Below are positions 21,285 through 30,838 of a stretch of DNA of 64,000 nucleotides, in pieces. The position numbers were made by a program, and so were the translations under genes. The notes beneath the pieces were generated by a model, which was not told where the DNA came from, did not search any database, and saw only the letters and a list, made by a program, of their open reading frames with translations. The stretch's first letter is position 1; the number at the start of each line of letters is the position of its first letter. This stretch comes from Pseudomonas asplenii (GTDB lineage: Bacteria > Pseudomonadota > Gammaproteobacteria > Pseudomonadales > Pseudomonadaceae): assembly GCF_001293465.1 (NCBI RefSeq), contig NZ_JSYZ01000018.1, forward strand, positions 62,001 through 126,000, in the 5' to 3' direction.

Positions 21285-24200
21285 ATGCCCAAGAACGCTA
21301 GCCGTATTCCGCCCTTGCCGCGCATCCATGCCCTCGACCCTCACGAGTCGGAAAAGAGCTGGGAAAGCGCCCCGCAGCTGCTGGCCGCCCTCAACGGTGC
21401 GCGCCTGGGAGCCTGGTCCTGGGACATCGAGAACGGCCAGGTCAGTTGGTCCCGCGGCACCCAGGCGCTGTTCGGCTTCGACCCGCACCAGCCGCTGCCC
21501 AAGGATATCGACTATCTCGACCTGCTGCCGCCCGAGGACCGCGCCCGCACGCTGCGCGCCTTTCATGCGGTACTCGCCGGCGAGCCGGTGGAACAGGCCA
21601 TGCACCACCGCATCCGCTGGCCGGACGGCAGCCTGCACTGGCTGGAAATCAGCGGCAGCCTGCTGCCGGACAAGAACGGCAAGCAGCGGATGATCGGGGT
21701 GATCCGCGAGGTCACCCAGCAGCGCCAGCGCGAGCAGGCCCTCAGCAGCTCGGAAAAACGCTTTGCCACCCTGTTTCACCTGAGCCCCAACATGGTGCTG
21801 CTGACCCGTGAGGAAGACGGCCTGATCAGCGAGGCCAACCAGTATTTCGAAAGCCTGTTCGGCTGGCCGGCGCTGCAGGTGATCGGCATGACCACCCTGG
21901 AACTGGGTCTGTGGGTGCACCCGGAAGAACGGGCAAGGCTGGTCAGGTCCTTGCGCGGCAGAACCGACCCGGTCAGCCAGGAGGTGCAGTTCCGCGCCAG
22001 CAACGGCCAGATCCACGACGGCATTCTGAGCGCCCAGCGGGTCGAACTGGAGGGCCAGGCCTACCTGCTCAGCACCTTTCTCGATACCACCGAGCGCAAC
22101 AACGCCGCCCAGGCCCTCAAGGACAGCCAGGAGCGCCTCGACCTGGCCCTGGACTCGGCCCAACTGGGTACCTGGGACTGGCACATCCCCAGCGGCATGC
22201 TCTATGGCTCGGCACGCGCGGCGCAATTGCACGGCCTGGAACCACACCCCTTCCATGAGTCCTTCGATGCCTTTTTTGACGGCGTCCCTCCCGAAGAGCG
22301 CGAAAACATGCGCGATGCCTATCGCAGCCTGCGCGAAGGCCCGGCAGGCAGCTACCAGGTCACCTACCGGGTGCAACTGGAAAATGGCACCTCGCGCTAT
22401 CTGGAAAGCCGCGCCAGGCTCTACCGCGACAGCGAAGGCAAACCGCTGCGCATGGCCGGAACCCTGCTCGACATCACCGAGCAGGTAGAGCGCGAGCAGC
22501 GCCTGCAGGCTTCGGAAGAAAAGTTCGCCAGCCTGTTCCAGGCCAGCCCCGACCCGATCTGCGTGACCCTGCAGGACACCGGCCAGTTCATCGAGATCAA
22601 CCCGGCCTTCACCCAGACCTTCGGCTGGAGCCTGGACGAGATCCGCCACCGCAGCGCCGACCAGATCGGCCTCTGGGAAGACTCGGCCAAGCGTCTGCAA
22701 CGCATCCAGCAGGTGATCCGCGACCAGGCGCTGAACAATGTCGCGGTGGTCGTGCACCACAAGAGCGGCCAGGCCCTGACCTGCGTGATCAGCAGCCGGC
22801 AGATCGAGGTCGAGCAGCGTCCCTGCATCGTCACCACCCTGCGCGACATCACCCAGCAGCAACGGGCCGAAGCCGCACTCAAGGCCAGCGAGGAGAAATT
22901 CGCCAAGGCCTTCCACTCCAGCCCCGACGCCATCACCATCATCGAACGCCAGAGCGGCCGCTATCTGGAGGTCAACGATGGCTTCTGCCGGCTGACCGGC
23001 TATTCCAACGCCGAGGTCATCGGCCGCACCGTGTATGAACTCGGCATCTGGGCCGACCACAAGGAGCGCACCTCACTCCTGGAGGAGCTCAAGGAACGCG
23101 GCCACGTTCCCCATCGCGACATGCTCGGGCGCAACAAGCGCGGCGACGTGCTGACGGTGGAGATCTCGGTCGAGCCGATCACCCTCAACGAAACCGCCTG
23201 CCTGCTGCTGACCGCCCGGGACATCAGCCTGCTGAAGAACGCCCAGGCACAGATCCGTCACCTGGCCTACCACGACCCGCTGACCAACCTGCCCAACCGG
23301 GCCATGCTGACCGACCGCCTGAGTCAGCAGATCGCCCTGCTCAAGCGCCACAACCTGCGCGGCGCCCTGCTGTTTCTCGACCTCGACCACTTCAAGCACA
23401 TCAACGATTCACTCGGCCACCCGGTGGGCGATACCGTGCTCAAGGTGGTCACCGCCCGCCTGGAGGCCAGCGTGCGCATCGAAGACACCGTGGCGCGGCT
23501 CGGCGGTGACGAATTCGTGGTGCTGCTCAGCGGCCTGGAAGGCTCACGCAGTGAAGTGACGCAAAAGGTTCGCGACCTGGCGGACACCATCCGCGAGCTG
23601 CTGGCCGAACCGATGTTCCTCGACGGCCAGCGCCTGCAGGTGACCCCGAGCATCGGCGTGGCACTGATCCCGGACCATGGCTCGACCCCCGCCGACCTGC
23701 TCAAGCGCGCGGATATCGCGCTGTACCGGGCCAAGGACTCCGGCCGCAACATCACCCAGATGTTCCACAGCACCATGCAGAAGGCCGCCAGCGAACGCCT
23801 GCGCATGGAGAACGACTTGCGCCAGGCGCTTTCCCGGGGCGAGTTCAGCGTGCACTTCCAACCCCAGGTGGACGCCCGCGACAACAGCATCGTCGGTGCC
23901 GAGGCGCTGGTGCGCTGGCACCACCCGGAACTCGGCGCACAATCGCCCACCGAATTCATCAAGGTCCTGGAGGACAGCGGGCTGATCCTCGAAGTCGGCA
24001 CCTGGATTCTCGACCACGCCTGCGAGGCCTTTGGCGTGCTGTTGCGCGAAGGGTTGATCGCCCACTCCTTCAGCCTGTGCGTGAACATCAGCCCGCGGCA
24101 GTTCCGCCAGGCCGATTTCGTCGAACGGGTGGAGCGCTGCCTGCTGCTGCACAACGTGCCGTCCTCGATGCTCAAGCTGGAAATCACCGAAGGCATCGTG

Positions 24201-24557
24201 ATCCAGAACATGGAGGACACCATCAACAAGATGCGCCGCCTGAACAAGCTCGGCGTCAGTTTCGCCATGGATGACTTCGGCACCGGCTATTCGTCGCTGA
24301 CCTACCTCAAGCGCCTGCCGGTGGATGCGCTGAAGATCGACCAGTCGTTCGTGCGTGACGCCACCCACGACCCCAACGATGCGGAGATCATCCGCGCGAT
24401 CGTCGCCATGGCCCGCAGCCTGGGGCTGATGGTGATTGCCGAAGGGGTGGAACTGCCGGAACAGTTGATGTTCCTCGAAGGCCTGGGCTGCCATCTGTAC
24501 CAGGGTTACCTGCACAGCCGGCCGTTGCCGCTGGAAGACTTCAAAAGACTTTTGTGA
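21285..24557 (+). CDS. Multi-PAS GGDEF/EAL cyclic-di-GMP protein
   Basis: A 1090-residue soluble protein with no signal peptide or membrane helix. About five PAS/PAC units occupy residues 20-660. A GGDEF domain follows with DPLTNLPNR, an inhibitory-site RIED five residues before it, and an intact RLGGDEF. A C-terminal EAL domain has EALVRWHHPE, DDFGTGYSS and KIDQSF. Both catalytic domains look complete, so the net activity cannot be predicted. The ATG at 21285 has AAGGA nine bases upstream and is preferred over a GTG nine codons earlier. Confidence 0.92.
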   Translation: MPKNASRIPPLPRIHALDPHESEKSWESAPQLLAALNGARLGAWSWDIENGQVSWSRGTQALFGFDPHQPLPKDIDYLDLLPPEDRARTLRAFHAVLAGEPVEQAMHHRIRWPDGSLHWLEISGSLLPDKNGKQRMIGVIREVTQQRQREQALSSSEKRFATLFHLSPNMVLLTREEDGLISEANQYFESLFGWPALQVIGMTTLELGLWVHPEERARLVRSLRGRTDPVSQEVQFRASNGQIHDGILSAQRVELEGQAYLLSTFLDTTERNNAAQALKDSQERLDLALDSAQLGTWDWHIPSGMLYGSARAAQLHGLEPHPFHESFDAFFDGVPPEERENMRDAYRSLREGPAGSYQVTYRVQLENGTSRYLESRARLYRDSEGKPLRMAGTLLDITEQVEREQRLQASEEKFASLFQASPDPICVTLQDTGQFIEINPAFTQTFGWSLDEIRHRSADQIGLWEDSAKRLQRIQQVIRDQALNNVAVVVHHKSGQALTCVISSRQIEVEQRPCIVTTLRDITQQQRAEAALKASEEKFAKAFHSSPDAITIIERQSGRYLEVNDGFCRLTGYSNAEVIGRTVYELGIWADHKERTSLLEELKERGHVPHRDMLGRNKRGDVLTVEISVEPITLNETACLLLTARDISLLKNAQAQIRHLAYHDPLTNLPNRAMLTDRLSQQIALLKRHNLRGALLFLDLDHFKHINDSLGHPVGDTVLKVVTARLEASVRIEDTVARLGGDEFVVLLSGLEGSRSEVTQKVRDLADTIRELLAEPMFLDGQRLQVTPSIGVALIPDHGSTPADLLKRADIALYRAKDSGRNITQMFHSTMQKAASERLRMENDLRQALSRGEFSVHFQPQVDARDNSIVGAEALVRWHHPELGAQSPTEFIKVLEDSGLILEVGTWILDHACEAFGVLLREGLIAHSFSLCVNISPRQFRQADFVERVERCLLLHNVPSSMLKLEITEGIVIQNMEDTINKMRRLNKLGVSFAMDDFGTGYSSLTYLKRLPVDALKIDQSFVRDATHDPNDAEIIRAIVAMARSLGLMVIAEGVELPEQLMFLEGLGCHLYQGYLHSRPLPLEDFKRLL

Positions 24558-24601
24558 ACCCCGCAGCCCCCTTGCGGGAGACGGCCGGGCCGCCAACAAA
24601 A

Positions 24602-24621
24602 AGCCCCGCCGAAGCGGGGCT
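24602..24621. terminator. Bidirectional Rho-independent terminator
   Basis: AGCCCCGC and GCGGGGCT pair around CGAA between the converging GGDEF/EAL and hsp20 genes. The minus side has TTTTTGTT, giving a strong terminator for hsp20. The plus side is weaker (CTGTCCTG). Confidence 0.85.
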
Positions 24622-24640
24622 CTGTCCTGCAGACTCGAGC

Positions 24641-25090
24641 TTAGTGCTGCAGGGCCGGTTGCTGCGTCCCACCGATCGGGATGCGCTTGGCTTTCGCCTC
24701 TTCCGGTACGACCCGCAGCAGGTCGATGTTCAACAGACCGTTGCTCAGGCCGGCAGCCTTGACCTCGATATGGTCGGCCAGGCGGAAGGACAACTTGAAG
24801 GCACGCTGGGCTATGCCCTGGTGCAGGTAGCTGACGTGTTCAGCCTTGGCTTCGCGCTTGCCGCCACTGACGGTCAATACGCCCTTCTCGACTTGCAACT
24901 CCAGGTCTTCTTCCTGGAAACCGGCGGCCGCGACGACGATGCGGTACTGGTCTTCGCCGTGTTTTTCAACGTTGTAAGGAGGGTAGCTGCTGCCCGGCTC
25001 GTTGCGCAGCGCGGTTTCGAACAGATCGTTGAAACGGTCGAAGCCAACGGAGGAACGGAACAGTGGAGCCAGGGAAAATGCGGTAGTCAT
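24641..25090 (-). CDS. ibpA: Hsp20 family small heat-shock chaperone
   Basis: A 149-residue alpha-crystallin-type chaperone that holds unfolding proteins. MTTAFSLAPLFRSSVGFDRF is the IbpA-like N-terminus. The crystallin domain runs from YPPYNVEKHGEDQYRI through LELQVEKGVLTVSG to GLLNIDLLRVVPE. A C-terminal I-x-I-like element (KRIPIGG) is present. Its heat-shock promoter and a thermometer-like leader lie just upstream. Confidence 0.95.
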   Translation of the reverse strand: MTTAFSLAPLFRSSVGFDRFNDLFETALRNEPGSSYPPYNVEKHGEDQYRIVVAAAGFQEEDLELQVEKGVLTVSGGKREAKAEHVSYLHQGIAQRAFKLSFRLADHIEVKAAGLSNGLLNIDLLRVVPEEAKAKRIPIGGTQQPALQH

Positions 25091-25148
25091 GTCAATCTCC
25101 TGAAATTCAGCGAGTGGTTTGATTCGCGACCCGAATTCGGCATCGCGT
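25091..25148 (-). promoter_or_regulatory. ROSE-like RNA thermometer in hsp20 leader
   Basis: The 5' leader ends with an 18-nt hairpin, CTCGCTGAATTTCAGGAG (25097-25114), that sequesters the Shine-Dalgarno AGGAG. CUC pairs GAG, one G is bulged, and CUGA pairs UCAG. The strand opposite the SD contains UCGCU, matching the ROSE signature U(U/C)GCU with its bulged G. A second helix (CGCGA/TCGCG around CCGAATTCGG) lies upstream. ROSE elements melt on heat shock in small Hsp leaders; function here is inferred from structure. Confidence 0.75.
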
Positions 25149-25154
25149 ACCCCT

Positions 25155-25183
25155 TAGATAGGAACGCCCAAACGCATTTCAAG
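25155..25183 (-). promoter_or_regulatory. Sigma-32 heat-shock promoter of hsp20
   Basis: On the minus strand, CTTGAAA (25177-25183) and CCTATCTA (25155-25162) are 14 bp apart, close to the RpoH consensus CTTGAAA-N11-16-CCCCATNT. Transcription would start near 25148. Confidence 0.8.
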
Positions 25184-25214
25184 AGATTGTCGAAAAATTT
25201 TTCTGGCGCCCGCG

Positions 25215-26174
25215 TCAGGCCGCTTCGGACAGCGGCACCTGCAGCAGACGGCTGACCGTGTCGCAGTCGGTCTCGCGGCGCACATGGCTGAACAGCTCAA
25301 CCGCCTCCGGGTAGTTGCGCGTCAACATCGCCAGCCACTGCTTCAGGCGACCCGGCGCCTGGCGCGGCGTGAGCTGCGCCCGGGCCTGCAGCCAGAAGTC
25401 CTGGAGCAGCGGCAACAATTCGCCCCAGCTCATCTCGACCACTTCTTCACCGGCGCTCTCGGCCGCGATCTGCCGGGCCAGGTCCGGGCGCGACACCAGA
25501 CCGCGACCGAGCATGAAATCCTTGGCGCCACTGACCTCGCGACAGCGCCGCCAGTCTTCCAGCGACCAGATGTCACCGTTGGCGAACACCGGCACCTTGA
25601 CCACGTCCTGCACCCGCGCCACCCACTCCCAATGGGCCGGCGGCTTGTAGCCATCGACCTTGGTGCGCGCATGCACGACGATCTGCGCGGCACCGCCTTC
25701 GGCCAGGGCCGTACCACAGACCAGCGCGCCATCCGGGCTGTCGAAACCCAGGCGCATCTTCGCCGTCACCGGAATGTGCGCCGGTACCGCCCGGCGCACA
25801 TGCTCGACGATGCTGTTGAGCAGTTCCGGCTCCTTGAGCAGCACCGCCCCGCCCCGGGACTTGTTCACGGTCTTGGCCGGGCAACCGAAGTTCAGGTCGA
25901 TCACCTGCGAGCCCAGCTCGCAGGCCAGCGCCGCGTTTTCGGCCAGGCACACCGGATCGGAACCGAGCAGTTGCACGCGCAGCGGCACGCCGGCGGCGGT
26001 GCGGGCGTCGGTGAGCAGTTCGGGGGCGAACTTGTGGTAGTAGGCCGGCGTCAGCAGCGAATCGTTGATACGGATGAACTCCGTGACGCACCAGTCGATG
26101 CCGCCGACGCGAGTCAGGACATCGCGCAGGATGTTATCGACCAACCCCTCCATGGGCGCCAGGGCAATTTGCAT
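25215..26174 (-). CDS. dusC: tRNA-dihydrouridine(16) synthase
   Basis: A 319-residue FMN-dependent TIM-barrel Dus enzyme. [20 protein letters not shown] and [11 protein letters not shown] at the N-terminus are DusC-like. The catalytic Cys is in [16 protein letters not shown] near residue 98, and KMRLGFD and FANGDIWS are flavin/RNA-binding segments. DusC modifies U16 of the tRNA D-loop; the subtype call rests on the N-terminal signature and length. Confidence 0.92.
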   Translation of the reverse strand: MQIALAPMEGLVDNILRDVLTRVGGIDWCVTEFIRINDSLLTPAYYHKFAPELLTDARTAAGVPLRVQLLGSDPVCLAENAALACELGSQVIDLNFGCPAKTVNKSRGGAVLLKEPELLNSIVEHVRRAVPAHIPVTAKMRLGFDSPDGALVCGTALAEGGAAQIVVHARTKVDGYKPPAHWEWVARVQDVVKVPVFANGDIWSLEDWRRCREVSGAKDFMLGRGLVSRPDLARQIAAESAGEEVVEMSWGELLPLLQDFWLQARAQLTPRQAPGRLKQWLAMLTRNYPEAVELFSHVRRETDCDTVSRLLQVPLSEAA

Positions 26175-26250
26175 GGGTGACTCTCATTGAAAAAGGCGGA
26201 TATCGAAAGGCGCGGCAGTTTACGGGGTTCCGCAGCAAACCGGTACACCC

Positions 26251-26685
26251 TCAGGCCGACTGCAGCGCCGGCCCGTATCCCTGGAGAAACTCCTCAGGCA
26301 TGCGCCTGGGCTTGCCGCTGGACAGCTCGATGCAGACGAAGGTGGTCTGCGCACGCAATAGGGTCAGGTTGTCGCTGGGGCGTACCAGCTGGAAGCGTCG
26401 GGTCATTTTCAGGCGCTGGTCCCAATCGACGATCCAGGTCGCCAATTGCAGTTCATCACCTTCGTAGGCGGCAGCCAGGTAGTCGATTTCATGACGCACC
26501 ACGGCCATCGCCCGGTCCAGTCGGCGGTACTCGCTCAGGTCCAGCCCCAGGCGCTGGGAATGCCGCCAGGCACAGCGCTCCAGCCAGGTGACGTACACCG
26601 CGTTGTTGGCGTGCCCGAGGCCGTCGATGTCCTCGGCGGCCACCTGCAGGTCGAGGATGAAGGGTGTCGCCAGATCCCAGCTCAT
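26251..26685 (-). CDS. Acyl-CoA thioesterase, hotdog fold
   Basis: A 144-residue 4-hydroxybenzoyl-CoA thioesterase/YbgC-like protein. DIDGLGHANNAVYVTWLE near residue 18 is the family motif with the catalytic Asp region. Such enzymes hydrolyse acyl-CoA thioesters in the cytoplasm, and the true substrate is unknown. It lies 43 bp after the next hydrolase gene on the same strand. Confidence 0.88.
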   Translation of the reverse strand: MSWDLATPFILDLQVAAEDIDGLGHANNAVYVTWLERCAWRHSQRLGLDLSEYRRLDRAMAVVRHEIDYLAAAYEGDELQLATWIVDWDQRLKMTRRFQLVRPSDNLTLLRAQTTFVCIELSSGKPRRMPEEFLQGYGPALQSA

Positions 26686-26728
26686 GTACCGCTCCCGGTC
26701 GATTCAAAGACCGGGCCAGTGTAACGGA

Positions 26729-27562
26729 TCAGGCCGACTGGCGCTGCGCCATGCTACGCCCGGCCAGCAGCGCGAGCACGCCATCGATCAGCCGCGGATC
26801 GGCCAGCACCCGCTGATGGCCGCCGCTTTCCAGGCGCAACAGGCGGCTGTCGAACCAGGCTTCGTGAATACGTCGCGATTCATCCACCGCCACCAGTTGA
26901 TCGTCTTCGGCATGCACGATCAGGCCGGGCATGTCCATCTGGTAATGCCCGATATCCAGGTGCTCGGCACGCATCCCGACATCCCGTTCGACTTCCCGGA
27001 TAAACGCCGAACGCGCCCGTGGCGGCAAGCCGACATGCTGGGCGAAGCCCCGCAATACGCCCAGCACCCGTGCCGGAGCGGCAATGCTGACCAGCGCCTC
27101 GGTACGCAGCCCGAGCTGGGTGGCGAGCATCGCGCTGGCACCGCCCATGGAATGGCCGATCACCGCCTTGAGCGGCGGCAGCTCGGCGGCGGCCTCGAGC
27201 AGCGCGCGGGCAAACGCCACCACATTCGCTTCGTGCCCGGGCGACTGGCCATGAGCCGGGCCGTCGAGGGCCACGGCGGTGTAACCGGCAGCCACCAGCG
27301 CCTCGATCAGGCTCGCGAACTGCGTGGGTCGCCCTTCCCAGCCATGCATAAGCAGCACGGTGGGGCCTTGCCCCCAGCGCAGCGCGGAAAGACCGAAACG
27401 CAGGGTGATCCTTTCGGCCGTCGCCAGCAACGGCAACTCCCAATCCCGCGGCGAACGCTCGCGGGGCGTCATGAAAACCTGACGCATCCGGCTCGCGGCC
27501 ACCCGCGGTGCCACTCGTCCCAAGGTGCCATTGATGCCACGTATCCAGCGCAAAGTGTTCAT
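26729..27562 (-). CDS. Alpha/beta hydrolase
   Basis: A 277-residue serine hydrolase. VLLMHGWEGRPTQF forms the oxyanion loop, GHSMGGASAM is the nucleophile elbow near residue 141, and the C-terminal GGHQRVL supplies the catalytic His. There is no signal peptide. It is co-oriented with the upstream TetR gene (30 bp away) and the downstream thioesterase, so the three may form a small lipid/ester-related operon controlled by TetR. Confidence 0.88.
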   Translation of the reverse strand: MNTLRWIRGINGTLGRVAPRVAASRMRQVFMTPRERSPRDWELPLLATAERITLRFGLSALRWGQGPTVLLMHGWEGRPTQFASLIEALVAAGYTAVALDGPAHGQSPGHEANVVAFARALLEAAAELPPLKAVIGHSMGGASAMLATQLGLRTEALVSIAAPARVLGVLRGFAQHVGLPPRARSAFIREVERDVGMRAEHLDIGHYQMDMPGLIVHAEDDQLVAVDESRRIHEAWFDSRLLRLESGGHQRVLADPRLIDGVLALLAGRSMAQRQSA

Positions 27563-27592
27563 CGGGTATTACCTCAGGCCAGGTCGAAACCT

Positions 27593-28138
27593 TCAGCGCA
27601 CCGCCGACTTGGCGGCACGCAGCAATCTGTCGGACAACTCTCCCGGGCCCAGCGCCCGGGCCACGGCCAGGCCACCGATCATCAGGGCGATATCGGCCAG
27701 GGCCTTGTCGGTGTCCTCGGGACTGGCCGCCAGTTGCGCGACCATCAATTCCACATGTTCGTTGAGCGCCTCGCGAAAGCACTCCGGCAGGCTGCCGATC
27801 TCTCCCACCACCGCCGGCAGCGGGCAGGCATGGTCGACCGCATCGCGATGCTTGCGCGACAGGTAGAACGCGGCAAACAGGGCCCGCCGTTCTTCGCCGC
27901 TCAGCGCGTCGTCGACTTCATCCATTTTCGCCCGACGCTGCGCCAGCAATTGCTTGAATGCCTCGAGCATCAAGGCGTCCTTGCTCTCGAAATGCGCGTA
28001 GAAGCCACCCACGGTCAGACCGGCGGCGGCCATCACCTCACTGACACTCGGCTCGGCCGGGCCACGCTGGATCAACGCGGCACTGGCAGCCTGCAGGATG
28101 CGCTCACGGGTCTGGGCCTTTTTGTCGTTCATTGCCAT
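27593..28138 (-). CDS. TetR family transcriptional regulator
   Basis: A 181-residue regulator with an N-terminal helix-turn-helix (RERILQAASAALIQRG, then VSEVMAAAGLTVGGFYAHF near residues 35-55) and a variable ligand domain. An alternative start at the second Met (MNDKKAQ) is possible. It probably autoregulates and controls the two downstream hydrolase genes. An AT-rich promoter region lies at 28140-28260. Confidence 0.88.
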   Translation of the reverse strand: MAMNDKKAQTRERILQAASAALIQRGPAEPSVSEVMAAAGLTVGGFYAHFESKDALMLEAFKQLLAQRRAKMDEVDDALSGEERRALFAAFYLSRKHRDAVDHACPLPAVVGEIGSLPECFREALNEHVELMVAQLAASPEDTDKALADIALMIGGLAVARALGPGELSDRLLRAAKSAVR

Positions 28139-28266
28139 CTCCAGATATTACATCGGAAATATTATTCTCATAATATTTTTTCGCAAGGTCTTCGCATGAC
28201 CGCTGGTCTGACTGAAAAATGCGAAAAGGAATTCAGTGCGGAAAATAAAAATTTCGGAAAAAACAA

Positions 28267-28294
28267 AAGGGTCATTCAAAGATGAATGACCCTT
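28267..28294 (-). terminator. Terminator of the Ala/Glu tRNA operon
   Basis: A 12-bp perfect stem (AAGGGTCATTCA and TGAATGACCCTT, loop AAGA) is followed on the minus strand by TTTTGTTTTTT. It lies 25 bp after the last tRNA-Glu. Confidence 0.9.
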
Positions 28295-28319
28295 AAAAAT
28301 CCCGCAGAGCGGCTAATCG

Positions 28320-28395
28320 TGGCGTCCCCTAGGGGACTCGAACCCCTGTTACCGCCGTGAAAGGGCGGTGTCCTAGGCCACTAGACGAAGGGGAC
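28320..28395 (-). tRNA. tRNA-Glu (TTC), distal copy
   Basis: A 76-nt cloverleaf starting GTCCCCTTCGTCTAG, with anticodon TTC in CGCCCTTTCACGGCG and an encoded CCA. It looks identical to the copy at 28653-28728. Confidence 0.97.
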
Positions 28396-28520
28396 GCAAA
28401 CCCTTCTTTCATTGCAGGAGTCGGCTTGTTGGCGACTTTTGCTGCCCGGTGACTCGATGCACCTGCAGCATCCTGCAACATCAGTACAGTACCGGTGTGG
28501 CCAGGTACTGAACCGTAAAT

Positions 28521-28596
<76 letters not shown>

Positions 28597-28652
28597 GGAT
28601 TTTTCGCCTCTCGGCGCAGCGACATCAAGCTGCAATGTCACTTGTGTGAAAC

Positions 28653-28728
28653 TGGCGTCCCCTAGGGGACTCGAACCCCTGTTACCGCCGTGAAAGGGCG
28701 GTGTCCTAGGCCACTAGACGAAGGGGAC
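28653..28728 (-). tRNA. tRNA-Glu (TTC), proximal copy
   Basis: A 76-nt cloverleaf with anticodon TTC and encoded CCA, forming with the upstream Ala tRNA the first of two tandem Ala-Glu units. Confidence 0.97.
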
Positions 28729-28813
28729 GTAACCCTTGTGTACCCTATCGGCGCTGGTTCCGATTCGCGGCACAAACTCCAGATCAGTGTAGCGTAACCT
28801 GAAGCTTCTAATT

Positions 28814-28889
<76 letters not shown>

Positions 28890-28957
28890 ACAGTGTCAGA
28901 CTTCACATCATCTCAGCGTTGTCGCTGTGTTTCCGTGTTGTCTTGTGGACGGGGCGC

Positions 28958-28986
28958 ATATTAAGTGCGACCCACTCCCCTGTCAA
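28958..28986 (-). promoter_or_regulatory. Strong sigma-70 promoter of Ala/Glu tRNA operon
   Basis: On the minus strand, a perfect TTGACA (28981-28986) and TAATAT (28958-28963) are separated by 17 bp. The GCGCCCC discriminator that follows is typical of stringently controlled stable-RNA promoters. An A/T-rich stretch upstream (TTTTTGAAAAATG) may act as an UP element. Confidence 0.88.
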
Positions 28987-29043
28987 ACTTTTTTTGAACA
29001 TTTTTCAAAAATTTTTTCCGCGATAACAATCACTTACCGCAAT

Positions 29044-29061
29044 CCCCCGGAAAACCGGGGG
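29044..29061 (-). terminator. Probable terminator of gltX
   Basis: CCCCCGG and CCGGGGG pair around AAAA downstream of the gltX stop and before the tRNA promoter. The minus-strand tail (ATTGCGG) is poor in T, so termination may be partial. Confidence 0.6.
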
Positions 29062-29127
29062 TTGTCGGCCACGTCCACAACCGGCAAAGACGGCTATGAC
29101 GTGGCCACTACCGGCTCAGGCGCCGAT

Positions 29128-30609
29128 TCAGGCAATAGTGCCCAGCAGCTTTTCCCATTCCTTGTTTTCCTTCTTCGACACGCCACCCAGCAGTTCCAGG
29201 GCCTGGCGCAGACGGAAGCGCGTCAGGTCCGGGCCGAGGATTTCCATCGCGTCGAGCACCGACACCGAACTCGCCTGCCCGGTGATCGAGGCGAAGATCA
29301 GCGGCATGGCATCACGCAGCTTCAGCTCCAGGGCATCGACCACCGCCTGGATGGTCGCGGTGATGCTGTCCTTCTCCCACTGGCGCAGGCTTTCCAGTTT
29401 CCACAGGATCAGTTGCATCAGCTTGCGCACATCCTCCGGCGAGAGTTTCTTGTGCTCGAACAGCTTGGCATCCAGCGGCAGGCTGCCGGCGAAGAAGAAA
29501 TTCGCCAGGGGCGCGACCTGGCTGAAGGTCTCGACGCGGCTCTGCACCAGCGGCGCGATCTTCATCAGGTACTCGGGGTTGAACGCCCAGTTCTGCACGC
29601 GGCGGGCGAACTCTTCCACCGGCAGGTCGCGCAGCCACTGGCCGTTGAGCCAGGACAGCTTCTCGATATCGAAGATCGGCCCGCCGAGGGAGACGCGGGA
29701 CAGGTCGAAGTGGTCGACCATTTCCTGCAGCGAGAACTTCTCGCGCTCGTCCGGCATCGACCAGCCCATGCGGCCCAGGTAGTTGAGCATTGCCTCGGGC
29801 ATGAAGCCCATGCGCTCGTAGAAGGTCACCGAGGTCGGGTTCTTGCGCTTGGACAGCTTGCTCTTGTCCGGGTTGCGCAGCAGCGGCATGTAGCACAGCT
29901 TCGGTTGTTCCCAGCCGAAGTACTCGTAGAGCAGGATCAGCTTGGGTGCCGATGGCAGCCACTCTTCACCGCGCAGCACGTGGGTGATGCCCATCAGGTG
30001 GTCGTCGACCACGTTGGCCAGGAAGTAGGTGGGCAAACCGTCGGTCTTCATCAGCACCTGCATGTCCATGCGATCCCACGGGATCTCGACATCGCCACGC
30101 AGCATGTCCGGCACCACGCAGACGCCTTCGGTCGGCACCTTCATGCGGATCACATGGGGTTCGCCGGCGGCCAGGCGACGGGCCACCTCCTCTTTCGACA
30201 GCAGCAGCGCACGACCGTCGTAGCGTGGGGTTTCGCCGCGGGCAATCTGCTCGGCACGCATCTGGTCCAGCTCTTCGGCGGTGCAGAAGCACGGGAAGGC
30301 ATGGCCCATGTCGACCAGTTGCTGGGTGTACTTCCTGTAGATCTCGCTACGCTCGCTCTGCCGGTACGGACCGTGCGGGCCACCGACGTCCGGGCCTTCG
30401 GCCCAAGTAATGCCCAGCCAGTTCAACGCATCGAAAATCTGCTGTTCGGACTCGCGGGTCGAGCGCAACTGATCGGTATCTTCGATCCGCAGGATGAACT
30501 CGCCACCATGCTGCTTGGCAAAGCAGTAGTTGAACAGGGCGATGTAGGCGGTACCAACGTGGGGATCGCCAGTGGGCGATGGCGCGATGCGAGTGCGGAC
30601 AGTGGTCAT
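29128..30609 (-). CDS. gltX: Glutamyl-tRNA synthetase
   Basis: A 493-residue class I synthetase that charges tRNA-Glu. [15 protein letters not shown] holds the HIGH-type motif, here with His at the second half. [11 protein letters not shown] is the KMSKS-type loop near residue 255. The start at [12 protein letters not shown] is chosen because the family begins there; the longer frame lacks similarity. Immediately downstream lie two tRNA-Glu genes, so the enzyme and its substrate are neighbours. Confidence 0.97.
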   Translation of the reverse strand: MTTVRTRIAPSPTGDPHVGTAYIALFNYCFAKQHGGEFILRIEDTDQLRSTRESEQQIFDALNWLGITWAEGPDVGGPHGPYRQSERSEIYRKYTQQLVDMGHAFPCFCTAEELDQMRAEQIARGETPRYDGRALLLSKEEVARRLAAGEPHVIRMKVPTEGVCVVPDMLRGDVEIPWDRMDMQVLMKTDGLPTYFLANVVDDHLMGITHVLRGEEWLPSAPKLILLYEYFGWEQPKLCYMPLLRNPDKSKLSKRKNPTSVTFYERMGFMPEAMLNYLGRMGWSMPDEREKFSLQEMVDHFDLSRVSLGGPIFDIEKLSWLNGQWLRDLPVEEFARRVQNWAFNPEYLMKIAPLVQSRVETFSQVAPLANFFFAGSLPLDAKLFEHKKLSPEDVRKLMQLILWKLESLRQWEKDSITATIQAVVDALELKLRDAMPLIFASITGQASSVSVLDAMEILGPDLTRFRLRQALELLGGVSKKENKEWEKLLGTIA

Positions 30610-30838
30610 GGATGGTCTCGAAATAGAGATAAAACAAAGGGCGAATGGTAACAGGCCGACCGCCCTCGCCTCCAGCATGGGCGGCAGGCAGAGGGCATAT
30701 AAGCCAAGCTTCGGTCGAAAAAGGGTCTCAGGCCACTAAAACCGGGGGTTTCTCAATTGGTGGCATTTACCCACTAAGGGCGCTGTGCCAGATTTATCTA
30801 CCGAGAAGTTCACTAATTATTCCGACCGTTGCCTGCCC

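Noticed and set aside
21231-23060. 609-codon minus-strand frame opposite the PAS region
   Set aside because: Antisense shadow; the plus-strand protein has clear PAS, GGDEF and EAL domains.
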